From Pelomonas sp. SE-A7 (GTDB taxonomy: Bacteria; Pseudomonadota; Gammaproteobacteria; Burkholderiales; Burkholderiaceae_C): a DNA stretch of 64,000 nucleotides. The DNA is taken from positions 3,034,711-3,098,710 of the forward strand of contig NZ_JAUASW010000001.1 of assembly GCF_030345705.1 (NCBI RefSeq), in the 5' to 3' direction. The translations under genes and the position numbers were made by a program. Each line of letters starts with the position of its first letter. The stretch's first letter is position 1. Shown here piece after piece: positions 52,275 to 59,503 of the stretch. The notes beneath the pieces were generated by a model. That model worked only from the letters and a program-made list of their open reading frames with translations, had not been told where the DNA came from and made no database searches.

Positions 52275-52343
52275 TTCTAACGTTGAAGCTGAGCCGCGAG
52301 CGGCGGCTTGCCGACGCGAGTCGGCTCGAGCGACTGGTTAGGC
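52275..52343 (-). repeat. attC site, 69 bp
   Basis: Standard family; R-prime end TTCTAAC. Closes cassette 52275-52764. Confidence 0.95.
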
Positions 52344-52362
52344 ATTGCCTTGCTCAAGTCAC

Positions 52363-52725
52363 TTACCACTTGCAAACGAACTGCGCGAGATCGCATTTGC
52401 TAGAGCCAGGAACTAGATCAAACCACTTTGTCGGATTGACTTTGATCTTCTGAATTGAACCTTCGCCGGTACCAATCTCTCGCATCTTTCGTGTCTTGCA
52501 ATTCGTCTCTGTGCGAGTGAAATCAACTGCGTCAACACCAATGCGCTTGTGCAAGGCGTGGACAACGTCACCGACCTTCCTTGATTCGAGCAAGTAGTAC
52601 TTGCCTTTGTCACCAGCCATGCTTCTCGGGATCCGGGTCTCTCCCTGTGCGTACCCGACGGACGCAGTGCTTGCGGCGATGGCAGCAAGCACCGAAGCGA
52701 TGCCCTGACGTGATAAGACTTGCAT
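52363..52725 (-). CDS. Cassette-borne secreted protein, 120 aa
   Basis: The signal peptide ends near VGYAQG; the mature part has KYYLLESRKVGDVVHALHKR and C-terminal KCDLAQFVCKW, with three cysteines. No family was recognised. It lies between two standard attC sites with normal spacing. Confidence 0.68.
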   Translation of the reverse strand: MQVLSRQGIASVLAAIAASTASVGYAQGETRIPRSMAGDKGKYYLLESRKVGDVVHALHKRIGVDAVDFTRTETNCKTRKMREIGTGEGSIQKIKVNPTKWFDLVPGSSKCDLAQFVCKW

Positions 52726-52764
52726 TTCAACTCCTGTTCGAAGAACGACGTTCCTGAGCTCAAT

Positions 52765-52833
52765 GCCTAACGTTGAAGCTGAGCCGCGAGCGGCGGCTTG
52801 CCGACGCGAGTCGGCTCGAGCGACTGGTTAGGC
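52765..52833 (-). repeat. attC site, 69 bp
   Basis: Standard family, perfect cores. Closes cassette 52765-53101. Confidence 0.95.
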
Positions 52834-53082
52834 ATCATGTGCCTTCAGAACCGCCCGAACGGCTGCCTTCCTTGATTTGAGCCTTGCCTCCGCTTCTTCT
52901 GGAGTGGGGAGGTCTCGATCCTCAAGAATGGTGTGCCAGGCGCCGCAGTTGGGGTCGGGGCATCCGCAGGACGTTACGCGAACTGGATGCCGCGTACCAC
53001 CTCGCTTCTGCCTCGCGTTTGTGCGCTCCTCGCTCTTGATCGTGTCGATGATTGCGCCGCGCCGTAAGAACTTCCCGCTCAT
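52828..53082 (-). CDS. Cassette-borne small protein with a CxCPxxxC motif
   Basis: This 84-aa basic protein has VTSCGCPDPNCGAWHTI in the middle, which with the histidine looks like a zinc-binding knuckle. The N- and C-termini are basic and helical (EEAEARLKSRKAAVRAVLKA). It could bind nucleic acid; this is inference. The TAA stop is in the attC core. Confidence 0.68.
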   Translation of the reverse strand: MSGKFLRRGAIIDTIKSEERTNARQKRGGTRHPVRVTSCGCPDPNCGAWHTILEDRDLPTPEEAEARLKSRKAAVRAVLKAHDA

Positions 53083-53101
53083 TGGTGATCTTCCTACTGA
53101 T

Positions 53102-53170
53102 GCCTAACGTTGAAGCTGAGCCGCGAGCGGCGGCTTGCCGACGCGAGTCGGCTCGAGCGACTGGTTAGGC
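53102..53170 (-). repeat. attC site, 69 bp
   Basis: Standard family, perfect cores. Closes cassette 53102-53441. Confidence 0.95.
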
Positions 53171-53204
53171 CGCACGCTGGATTGGAACGCCAAGTCTCGC
53201 GAAC

Positions 53205-53426
53205 TCACCGCCAGGCCCCAACCAAGTGGCGATACAACGGCGGACCAACCCATAGCGAGGCTGGGCCAAAGAAGAAGACCGAGACGATCACAGAGCCCAT
53301 CAAGGAGCCGACGTATCCGTACGCGAGCCAAATGATGAGCAGCTCAAGCATTGCGCAAATTCCCACTGTGACCAGAAATGGGCCTGAAAGGACACGGTCT
53401 GCCAGGGCATTCATTGCGTTCGTCAT
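53205..53426 (-). CDS. Cassette-borne two-helix membrane protein, 73 aa
   Basis: Two strong helices (about 13-38 and 41-62) with a short turn; it ends YRHLVGAWR. No family was recognised. The gene starts 16 bases from the next attC. Small membrane proteins are a recurring class in this array. Confidence 0.65.
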   Translation of the reverse strand: MTNAMNALADRVLSGPFLVTVGICAMLELLIIWLAYGYVGSLMGSVIVSVFFFGPASLWVGPPLYRHLVGAWR

Positions 53427-53441
53427 CTGGTGGATTCTGCG

Positions 53442-53510
53442 GCCTAACGTTGAAGCTGAGCCGCGAGCGGCGGCCTGCCGACGCGAGTCGGCTCGAGCGA
53501 CTGGTTAGCC
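53442..53510 (-). repeat. attC site, 69 bp
   Basis: Standard family; core GTTAGCC. Closes cassette 53442-53819. Confidence 0.95.
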
Positions 53511-53807
53511 AACAATTCGTGCGACACCGATGACTCCAAGAAGCACGACAGGGCTAAGGAAGAGCATGTAACGAGCAACCATGATCATGCCGCTCACGCT
53601 TGCAGGATATGACTGCTTTGGAAGCTCTCGATCAAACAGCATTTGTCCAATGGCAATTGAGTTGCTCATTCCAACGCGAGGCTTTTCTCCAAGTTCGGAG
53701 TAATAGTCGGGATCAATGGATTGCAACTTGCGCATGGCCATGCGAGCCACTGCGTAGTAGATCGCAATGTACAGAGCGGCAAGTGCGATCCAATCTCTCG
53801 GTTCCAT
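53505..53807 (-). CDS. Cassette-borne membrane protein, 100 aa
   Basis: Helices at about 7-25 and 72-98 flank a polar region with DPDYYSELGEKPRVGMSNSI. No family was recognised. The stop TAA is in the attC core. Confidence 0.65.
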   Translation of the reverse strand: MEPRDWIALAALYIAIYYAVARMAMRKLQSIDPDYYSELGEKPRVGMSNSIAIGQMLFDRELPKQSYPASVSGMIMVARYMLFLSPVVLLGVIGVARIVG

Positions 53808-53819
53808 GCGACCCTTGTT

Positions 53820-53891
53820 GGCTAACGTTGAAGCTGAGCCGCGAGTGGCGGCGGCACGCCGACGCGAGTCGGCTCGAGCGACGGGTTAGGC
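53820..53891 (-). repeat. attC site, 72 bp
   Basis: Variant with GGCGGCGGCACG; core GGCTAAC. Closes cassette 53820-54213. Confidence 0.93.
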
Positions 53892-53922
53892 CATGCGGCC
53901 TTCAATTGCACAGGCAGCATTC

Positions 53923-54183
53923 CTAGGTGTTCCACTTGATCCCTGTTGCTCGCACTGCCACGACTGGGGTCCGCGCAAGCTCTCTCCACGGAACCGTTGT
54001 GTCGTCGTACTCAACTATTTCGTAATCCCTGCCGCAAGTCTTCCACTGTACGCATGGAGCGATGTTTGGACTCTGGTCCCAAGGAATGGCAGCCAAGCGG
54101 CGAAGTTCGGCCATGGCCTCGTGGAACTCCTTGAATTTGCTTTCCAGAGTCTCGGAATGAAGAGTGTCTTCAATAGCAAACAC
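53923..54183 (-). CDS. Cassette-borne hypothetical protein, 86 aa
   Basis: A small soluble protein with an N-terminal helix (KFKEFHEAMAELRRLAAIPW) and a beta-rich C-terminal half (DYEIVEYDDTTVPWRELART). No family was recognised. The gene stands 31 bases from its own attC and 30 from the next. Confidence 0.6.
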   Translation of the reverse strand: MFAIEDTLHSETLESKFKEFHEAMAELRRLAAIPWDQSPNIAPCVQWKTCGRDYEIVEYDDTTVPWRELARTPVVAVRATGIKWNT

Positions 54184-54213
54184 AGAGCCCTCCCCTAGGT
54201 GAACTATTGCCGG

Positions 54214-54282
54214 GCCTAACGTTGAAGCTGAGCCGCGAGCGGCGGCTTGCCGACGCGAGTCGGCTCGAGCGACTGGTTAGAG
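54214..54282 (-). repeat. attC site, 69 bp
   Basis: Standard family; core GTTAGAG. Closes cassette 54214-54827. Confidence 0.95.
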
Positions 54283-54310
54283 CGCATTCTTGGCGAAACG
54301 TTGCGTCCCA

Positions 54311-54808
54311 TTAAGGAAGCTTTGGCCGGAAGTTGGCAACCGTTTTGTTGAAGAGCGCTGCTGCCGATTGCTTGCTCGGCGGCGCAATTAACGTGACGTT
54401 GAGGATCTTCCTTGAGGTGACATAGCCCAGGTAGATATGGACGTGCCCATGAGCTTCAGCGGCGAAGCTCAGCTCGAGCCCACTACCACCGGAATGAGGT
54501 TTGATCGTTCTGTGAAGGACCTCAACTTGCCCCGGACTCAGCTCCTCTAAGGCCTCAAGCCTGCTATCCAGACACTTCTCGGCAATCGATTGAGCCTTCG
54601 AATCTGGGATTTCATAGAAGTCTGCGGAAATGATGAGCGCTGCGCTATGGGTCTCGGATGAGAAGTTGAGCGTGTTGTCCGTAGCGTTCGGCACCTGCTT
54701 CCAATGACTCGGTAGGTCAAGCAAGAACTCGCTGTAGGAGTACTCGTGCATTTGCTCGGCCGGAGCCGGCGGTGTCAGGGAGAAGGAGTACGAGAAGATC
54801 TTGGCCAT
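54311..54808 (-). CDS. Cassette-borne DcrB/DUF1795-like protein (tentative)
   Basis: The start at ATG 54808 gives 165 residues; a TTG six bases earlier is possible. FLLDLPSHWKQVPNATDNTL followed by a beta sheet and LYKR-type helices resembles the DcrB/DUF1795 fold, which includes Eag chaperones of type VI effectors. The match is by pattern only. No export signal is present. Confidence 0.5.
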   Translation of the reverse strand: MAKIFSYSFSLTPPAPAEQMHEYSYSEFLLDLPSHWKQVPNATDNTLNFSSETHSAALIISADFYEIPDSKAQSIAEKCLDSRLEALEELSPGQVEVLHRTIKPHSGGSGLELSFAAEAHGHVHIYLGYVTSRKILNVTLIAPPSKQSAAALFNKTVANFRPKLP

Positions 54809-54827
54809 GTGCAAGTGTATTAATGCG

Positions 54828-54885
54828 CTCTAACGTCTGAGCTCAGCTGTAGCCGTAGGCTGTCAGCTGGAGCGATGGGTTGGGC
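54828..54885 (-). repeat. attC site, 58 bp, divergent type
   Basis: Core GTTGGGC, like Vibrio repeats, and stem CAGCTGTAGCCGTAGGCTGT. Closes the cassette 54828-55225, which has no convincing gene. Confidence 0.88.
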
Positions 54886-55225
54886 CCACTACACCCGCTC
54901 GCCACCAGACTGGTGGACATGAAAGACGAGTTTGGCGGCGAACGCAAAACCGTGCGCCGCCTGCCTGTGGACAGGCGGCCCATGCGAGACACGGCAGGCG
55001 CGATGGCGAAACTCATGGGTTGATTTGCGTGGCGGGCGAAGTGGCAAGTGTCGGGCCGGCTTTGCCGGACCGCAGCCCGGACCAACCCCAGCCACGCACC
55101 AGAGCTGTCGCCGCAGAGAGCCGCGACACCAGCCAAGCTCTTGCGCGCTTCGTGCATTACGCAGCCGCCCGACTCACGCGAAGCGGCGCTGAACGATACG
55201 TTGCAAGGGGTGATGGCAATGGTGG
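54886..55225 (-). other. Cassette body without a convincing gene, rich in inverted repeats
   Basis: No frame here combines a ribosome site, reasonable composition and cassette-like ends. Instead there are hairpins: CCGCCTG/CAGGCGG around 54957-54980, and CGGGCCGGC/GCCGG-type pairs near 55050-55080. The GC content is above that of neighbouring cassettes. It may encode a structured RNA or be a decayed gene. Confidence 0.5.
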
Positions 55226-55294
55226 GCTCAACGTCGAAGCTGAGCCGCGAGCGGCGGCTTGCCGACGCGAGTCGGCTCGAGCGACCGGTTAGCC
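55226..55294 (-). repeat. attC site, 69 bp
   Basis: Standard family; cores GCTCAAC and GTTAGCC, with GTCGAAGC for GTTGAAGC. Closes cassette 55226-55714. Confidence 0.93.
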
Positions 55295-55300
55295 CTCGAT

Positions 55301-55696
55301 TTAGAAATAGCCACCATCGGCTTCTTTCCACATCTTGTACCCCTCAAGCTCTTCTTCTTTCACCGGCACAACCTTGATGAAACGAGCACCCCATGACGCA
55401 AATGACTTGCGGCTTATGGGCGCATGACCCATGCCAAGCGTCTCGTTGGGCTTGCGATTCATTCCTGCAATGAACAGCTTGGACTCATCAAGAGTTGCCG
55501 GATGCTCAGCAAACTGATTGCTATACAGGCGAAGGTGGACGCCCTGTGAGTCGAGCTTAAGGAGTTTAAAGACAGAGTAGCTTCCGTTCTTGTCTCTCGT
55601 GGAGTAAAGGCCACCCGCGATAAGTCGCTCCTGGTCTTGGCCGCAAGCGCTGAAGATCAAGCTGAAACAGGTCAATAGCAGTGCAAAGATTCTCAT
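55301..55696 (-). CDS. Cassette-borne lipoprotein, 131 aa
   Basis: The signal MRIFALLLTCFSLIFSACG has the lipobox SAC. The mature part is beta-rich (GGLYSTRDKNGSYSVFKLLK and GVHLRLYSNQFAEHPATLDE) and ends MWKEADGGYF. The sequence resembles a small secreted-protein class with no named domain. It starts 18 bases from the next attC. Confidence 0.7.
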   Translation of the reverse strand: MRIFALLLTCFSLIFSACGQDQERLIAGGLYSTRDKNGSYSVFKLLKLDSQGVHLRLYSNQFAEHPATLDESKLFIAGMNRKPNETLGMGHAPISRKSFASWGARFIKVVPVKEEELEGYKMWKEADGGYF

Positions 55697-55714
55697 CGTT
55701 GATTCCGGCGTGAG

Positions 55715-55774
55715 GGCTAACGTTTGAGGTAACCGGCGTGCCGGAGGCACGTCCGGTTGACCGAAGGGTTAGGT
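55715..55774 (-). repeat. attC site, 60 bp, divergent type
   Basis: Cores GGCTAAC and GTTAGGT around ACCGGCGTGCCGGAGGCACGT (split: ACCGGCGTGCC and GGAGGCACGTCCGGT). Closes cassette 55715-56243. Confidence 0.88.
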
Positions 55775-55778
55775 GCCA

Positions 55779-56231
55779 CTAGCGGCATGGCAGCCTCTCG
55801 GTGGACGTGACCCCTGCCATAAGCTTTCGGAGCTTTGACAATGAGATTGGTCGCTGCCCATTCTTCTGCATTGCGCCACAGTTTGACCAAGCAATTGCCC
55901 CCGGACCATTGAACACCTCACTGGCTTGCCCGTCCTTTCCTAGGAATAGGACAACCAGATGCTCTGGCTCTGACCGCAACGCGACGGACGAGCCTTGTGT
56001 TGCCTTGATTTCAACTGCCCGCCCGTCCGATGCCACCGCGTCGTGAGCCTCCGTCGACGCACGACGAAGATTTAACCCGTATCGGTGTGCAGCTACGACT
56101 TCACCGATGCTTCCAACCAAGTGCCCGTCAGGCGTGAATTTTCGGCCCGGGAAGAGCTCCTCGAATTCGGCAACCAGTGCATACAAGCGCTGAACCAAGG
56201 CCGGGACACTATCGATCGAGCTACGCGACAT
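55779..56231 (-). CDS. Cassette-borne DUF6998-like protein, possible PD-(D/E)XK fold
   Basis: This 150-aa protein has GHLVGSIGEVVAAHRYGLNL, then STEAHDAVASDGRAVEIKAT and an EHLVVLFLGKDG strand. The order G-E, D, then ExK (VEIKAT) is what a minimal PD-(D/E)XK nuclease or its fold would show. I recall the family as DUF6998, which is uncharacterised. It may be a nuclease-like defence or repair protein; that is inference. Confidence 0.65.
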   Translation of the reverse strand: MSRSSIDSVPALVQRLYALVAEFEELFPGRKFTPDGHLVGSIGEVVAAHRYGLNLRRASTEAHDAVASDGRAVEIKATQGSSVALRSEPEHLVVLFLGKDGQASEVFNGPGAIAWSNCGAMQKNGQRPISLSKLRKLMAGVTSTERLPCR

Positions 56232-56243
56232 ACCTGCTCTGGC

Positions 56244-56312
56244 ACCTAACGTTGAAGCTGAGCCGCGAGTGCCGGCTTGCCGGCGCGAGTCGGCTCGAGC
56301 GACTGGTTAGGC
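56244..56312 (-). repeat. attC site, 69 bp
   Basis: Standard family; first core ACCTAAC and changes in the stem (GTGCCGGCTTGCCGGCG). The gene of this cassette reads right through it. Closes cassette 56244-56890. Confidence 0.93.
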
Positions 56313-56881
56313 TGCTGATTGGGTTTCCTCGCTTCAGGATCGATTCGGAGCGTAGAGATCCGCCGAGTTCTCGATTCCACCCATGCCAACCACTTGTCCC
56401 GTATTCCACGAACCTCTTCATTGGTCGGTCTTACTGCGGACCAATACGGACTTCCGTTCTTCAGGAACAGCAAGAAGGTGCCTCCCAACTTGTAGTCATA
56501 CGCAAAGCAAGTCCCGCTCTGCGCACCTGGGCGCGCCAACTCGTACGGAACAGGCGCCTTGTTCGGGCCAAAGTACTTGAGCGCGCCTACGAGGTCAAAG
56601 CGCATGGCCGTGGGTGCCCCTTTTAGCGTTCGAACTACCTCGAATGTCACCTTTGGCCCGGGTCCATCTCCGTCCTGAAACTGGGTCATCTCAATCGATG
56701 GCCAGTTCGGGTTCCCAAAATGTTCAAGCGTTCCAGCGACAACCTTTGCAACCACAATTGCTTCAGCATCGCGAATGAGGTCCTCATTGGTGTGGTGGCC
56801 CGGCGAATAGCAGGCCGATACTTCCAGGGAGGATCCAAGCATCGCAGTGAACGCAACAATTCTGCAAAGAGTGGCGTGCAT
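56246..56881 (-). CDS. Cassette-borne secreted protein whose frame runs through its attC
   Basis: This 211-aa protein has a signal-like N-terminus (MHATLCRIVAFTAMLGSSLE then VSACYS) and a mature domain with EDLIRDAEAIVVAKVVAGTL and a conserved-looking YDYKLGGTFLLFLKNG. Such proteins resemble DUF-type tissue-inhibitor-like folds (NTR-like), although this is a weak impression. The last 20 residues (NQSLEPTRAGKPALAAQLQR) are encoded by attC itself, and the TAG stop is in its far core. Confidence 0.7.
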   Translation of the reverse strand: MHATLCRIVAFTAMLGSSLEVSACYSPGHHTNEDLIRDAEAIVVAKVVAGTLEHFGNPNWPSIEMTQFQDGDGPGPKVTFEVVRTLKGAPTAMRFDLVGALKYFGPNKAPVPYELARPGAQSGTCFAYDYKLGGTFLLFLKNGSPYWSAVRPTNEEVRGIRDKWLAWVESRTRRISTLRIDPEARKPNQQPNQSLEPTRAGKPALAAQLQR

Positions 56882-56890
56882 TTCTCTGAA

Positions 56891-56948
56891 GCCTAACGTA
56901 CTAGCTCAGCGGCGGCCGAAGGCCGTCCGCTGGAGCGATGGGTTGGGC
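56891..56948 (-). repeat. attC site, 58 bp, divergent type
   Basis: Cores GCCTAAC and GTTGGGC around GCGGCGGCCGAAGGCCGT. Read through by its gene. Closes cassette 56891-57239. Confidence 0.88.
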
Positions 56949-57236
56949 AGCATGCTGCCGACGCTTGAACAAGAGACCGAAGACAAACGACGCAACGAGC
57001 AGCGGCGCGCAGACAAGGACTCCGAGAACCATGGCAGCGTACCCGCCGCCCAAAAGCAGGACCAGTAAGGCCTGCGCGATATTGGCGCCCCCAATCAAGC
57101 ACTCGCCGACAGCATAAGGATTTGGATTGCATCCCGGTATTGCCCAGATTGAGACCTGAGCAAGAAGGGCCACGAAACTAGGGACGGCGAAGAGCCAGGC
57201 TGCAATCTTTCGAAGAAGACTCGGACTGACGTTCAT
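56901..57236 (-). CDS. Cassette-borne membrane protein reading through its attC
   Basis: The start at ATG 57236 gives 111 residues with three helices (about 8-33, 48-66 and 71-92). The tail AAQPIAPADGLRPPLS comes from attC and ends at a TAG in it. Whether the tail matters is unknown. No family was recognised. Confidence 0.65.
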   Translation of the reverse strand: MNVSPSLLRKIAAWLFAVPSFVALLAQVSIWAIPGCNPNPYAVGECLIGGANIAQALLVLLLGGGYAAMVLGVLVCAPLLVASFVFGLLFKRRQHAAQPIAPADGLRPPLS

Positions 57237-57239
57237 GAT

Positions 57240-57308
57240 GCCCAACGTTGAAGCTGAGCCGCGAGCGGCGGCTTGCCGACGCGAGTCGGCTCGAGCGACT
57301 GGTTAGCC
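57240..57308 (-). repeat. attC site, 69 bp
   Basis: Standard family; cores GCCCAAC and GTTAGCC. Closes the PIN-like cassette 57240-57924. Confidence 0.95.
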
Positions 57309-57902
57309 ATCTTTCTGTGCATACGCCACTCGCCCTTCAGTGATTGTGATGAACCCACTTGACCGCATTTGCTCAATCACTTCCGACACCTCCGCGTCGG
57401 AAAGCTGATTCTGAAAGAAGGATCGAACTGAGCCGGACAAGGTCTTCATCGCGCGCGGCCTAGTGACTTTGGGCTCATGTAGCTTTGCCATGTAGGCGAC
57501 CGCCCGCTCATGGGGCGATTTGACGGATGAGCTCTTAACCAACGGGATGGAAGCTATGTCAGCCGATCGACCAGCAAAGATCTTCCGTGACTTCAAATGC
57601 TGTATCAGCGGATCGAATCCTTTGTCTTTCGAGATCACGTGAAAGAAGGCTGTCGGATCGATCGCGGCGAGCTGCCCAATGTAGAAAGCAATATGAAAGT
57701 CCAGCGCATTGGGCCCATTGCCACTGATCTGAACGTACTCCGCTCTCTCGCCCAGTCGTTGAATTGACATAGCCAGGTCAACGGGTACCTTGGCTTGGCT
57801 AGCGCCAAGAAACACCATCACCTTGAAGTGATCGTGATCAAGCGATGCTAAGGACTCCGGCTGCACGCTTTCGAAGTCCACTAGAACAACGTTCTTTCGC
57901 AA
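57303..57902 (-). CDS. Cassette-borne PIN/NYN-like nuclease-fold protein
   Basis: This 199-aa protein starts at TTG 57902 with an AGAGAGG site. The N-terminal 120 residues have the PIN/NYN pattern: VVLVDFESVQPESL with the first Asp, GPNALDFHIAFYIGQLAA with the central Asp, and HVISKDKGFDPLIQHLKSR with the last acidic cluster. This is a known bacterial family annotated PIN domain-containing protein. The C-terminal part (about 130-199) is helical, with a winged-helix-like RSFFQNQLSDAEVSEVIEQM. All catalytic acids appear present, so RNase activity is plausible. The stop is in the attC core. Confidence 0.82.
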   Translation of the reverse strand: MRKNVVLVDFESVQPESLASLDHDHFKVMVFLGASQAKVPVDLAMSIQRLGERAEYVQISGNGPNALDFHIAFYIGQLAAIDPTAFFHVISKDKGFDPLIQHLKSRKIFAGRSADIASIPLVKSSSVKSPHERAVAYMAKLHEPKVTRPRAMKTLSGSVRSFFQNQLSDAEVSEVIEQMRSSGFITITEGRVAYAQKDG

Positions 57903-57924
57903 AGGGCGAACCTCTCTTGAAGAT

Positions 57925-57993
57925 GGCTAACGTTGAAGCTGAGCCGCGAGCGGCGGCTTGCCGACGCGAGTCGGCTCGAGCGACTGGTTAGGC
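57925..57993 (-). repeat. attC site, 69 bp
   Basis: Standard family; core GGCTAAC. Closes cassette 57925-58324. Confidence 0.95.
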
Positions 57994-58314
57994 CGCATGG
58001 TTCCATTCACCAGCATAGACCACCGAAAAATCTGCTGCACTTACTTCGGCAAGCCGACGCGCCTCCGGAACGTCATCCGTCACTAAGGCAGGACTAGGCT
58101 CCACGTCGTGCCAACCATGGGCACGAACTTCATCGGCCGCATCGCGCCAACCAACCCATGCGTGAAATCGGAAACCAATCAACCCCGAGCTGCGCCGGAA
58201 CACCTCGAGAACGAGCGACCCATCATTCGACTTTCTCCACGAGATCACGTCTGACGCCCGTGAATAGGGATCAGGTGGATCGACAGGTTGAAGAGAATCG
58301 TCGAGCAAGATCAT
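57988..58314 (-). CDS. Cassette-borne hypothetical protein, 108 aa
   Basis: Soluble, beta-rich (SLVLEVFRRSSGLIGFRFHAW) with an acidic middle and a final VVYAGEWNHAA. No family was recognised, although the build resembles small immunity-type proteins. It fills its cassette, with TAA in the attC core and start ten bases from the next attC. Confidence 0.62.
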   Translation of the reverse strand: MILLDDSLQPVDPPDPYSRASDVISWRKSNDGSLVLEVFRRSSGLIGFRFHAWVGWRDAADEVRAHGWHDVEPSPALVTDDVPEARRLAEVSAADFSVVYAGEWNHAA

Positions 58315-58324
58315 CAGGACTGCG

Positions 58325-58393
58325 GCCTAACGTTGAAGCTGAGCCGCGAGCGGCGGCTTGCCGACGCGAGTCGGCTCGAGCGACTGGTTAGGG
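58325..58393 (-). repeat. attC site, 69 bp
   Basis: Standard family; core GTTAGGG. Closes cassette 58325-58728. Confidence 0.95.
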
Positions 58394-58720
58394 CGCATTC
58401 TTGTAGCCATTGAGCACGAACTCCCAAAGGGCATGAACGCTACCCTCTTTCCAAGGCGATGCACCGTCCTCGGGGTTCCAAAGCACAGCACACTGCGGCC
58501 CCGGCCTCCAACCAAAGAAGTTTCCTGTTCCGTCGTCCCCAAACCAAATCACATCTTGAAGCGTAGACGGATACCAGTCTTCAGCGCGCAGCCATCGATT
58601 CACGGTGCTGATTCCGTCCCTTAGATCGTCGGTCTCAGGCAAAACCAACCAGGCCCCATTCGAAGCGAGACGACCGGCCGGCAAGTTGGAGACGACCTCT
58701 GGTGGCAGAGAAGAAATCAT
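58388..58720 (-). CDS. Cassette-borne SUKH (SMI1/KNR4)-like protein
   Basis: The start at ATG 58720 gives 110 residues; the longer frame only translates the next attC. The stretch VIWFGDDGTGNFFGWRP followed by LWNPEDGASPWKEGSVHALW is the characteristic core of SUKH domain proteins. Many of these are immunity proteins against contact-dependent toxins. The N-terminal helix is shortened against the usual 130-150 residues. Confidence 0.65.
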   Translation of the reverse strand: MISSLPPEVVSNLPAGRLASNGAWLVLPETDDLRDGISTVNRWLRAEDWYPSTLQDVIWFGDDGTGNFFGWRPGPQCAVLWNPEDGASPWKEGSVHALWEFVLNGYKNAP

Positions 58721-58728
58721 GTATTGCG

Positions 58729-58797
58729 CTCTAACGTTGAAGCTGAGCCGCGAGCGGCGGCTTGCCGACGCGAGTCGGCTCGAGCGACTGGTTAGGC
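58729..58797 (-). repeat. attC site, 69 bp
   Basis: Standard family; R-prime end CTCTAAC. Closes cassette 58729-59149. Confidence 0.95.
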
Positions 58798-59121
58798 ATC
58801 TTCGTTGCCTACCAAGCGATCTGCTGGCTGCACAAACATGCTGGCCGGGCATACGACATCAGTCGTGCCTGGCCAGAAGAGCTGGCCTCCACGACGCACA
58901 AAGTCATCGAGCATTGTCGAAACGAATTGCAATGAGACTTGAACGGCTTGCCAAGAATCGACACCGAGCAGTTCCCTCGGGGTTTCAAAAATTCGCGTGA
59001 TGCTGACCAAGCAAGACCAGTCATCGCCATCAGGTCGAGGACTACCAACGCGAATCTTCATCTCGAACTCTTCATCGTCAGGCGCAATAGCCTGAAGGAT
59101 TCGTTCCGCAAACATGGTCAT
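58792..59121 (-). CDS. Cassette-borne hypothetical protein, 109 aa
   Basis: A soluble protein with MKIRVGSPRPDGDDWSCLVS and FVSTMLDDFVRRGGQLFWPG, resembling a small class I recall only vaguely (DUF6968-like). The start may be ATG 59121 or 59115. The TAA stop lies in the attC core. Confidence 0.62.
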   Translation of the reverse strand: MTMFAERILQAIAPDDEEFEMKIRVGSPRPDGDDWSCLVSITRIFETPRELLGVDSWQAVQVSLQFVSTMLDDFVRRGGQLFWPGTTDVVCPASMFVQPADRLVGNEDA

Positions 59122-59149
59122 CGCAACTTATCTCCCTGACGCGCCAGAT

Positions 59150-59218
59150 GCCTAACGTTGAAGCTGAGCCGCGAGCGGCGGCTTGCCGACGCGAGTCGGC
59201 TCGAGCGACTGGTTAGGC
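59150..59218 (-). repeat. attC site, 69 bp
   Basis: Standard family, perfect cores. Closes cassette 59150-59445. Confidence 0.95.
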
Positions 59219-59237
59219 GGCCGCCTAGGAAGCTTGC

Positions 59238-59438
59238 TCACGAAGACCCCGACCGGTTTGCACGGCTGAGAAGCCAGAAGGCGATAAAGCAGAGTACCGA
59301 CAGCAGGGGCCAAGCCAGCACAAACGCGCCGTGGACCAGACCCCAGCTGTGGAAGACGGGCCAGTTCATTGCTCCGAATAGCCATCCGAGTGGCCACATG
59401 AGCAAGAAACCTCCGGCAATGGCGAGCATCACTTTCAT
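59238..59438 (-). CDS. Cassette-borne two-helix membrane protein, 66 aa
   Basis: Helices at about 5-24 and 36-58, rich in tryptophan (MWPLGWLFGAMNWPVFHSWG). No family was recognised. It starts seven bases from the next attC. Confidence 0.62.
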   Translation of the reverse strand: MKVMLAIAGGFLLMWPLGWLFGAMNWPVFHSWGLVHGAFVLAWPLLSVLCFIAFWLLSRANRSGSS

Positions 59439-59445
59439 TCAAGCG

Positions 59446-59503
59446 GCCTAACGTCTGAGTTCACCGGCGGCCGTAGGCCGTCCGGTGGAACGATTGGTTA
59501 GGT
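59446..59503 (-). repeat. attC site, 58 bp (type B), repeated cassette copy 3
   Basis: Same type as 49731 with core GCCTAAC. Closes cassette 59446-59914. Confidence 0.9.

Noticed and set aside
58721..58852. N-terminal extension of the SUKH-like protein
   Set aside because: It translates the adjacent attC and part of the next gene's opposite strand.
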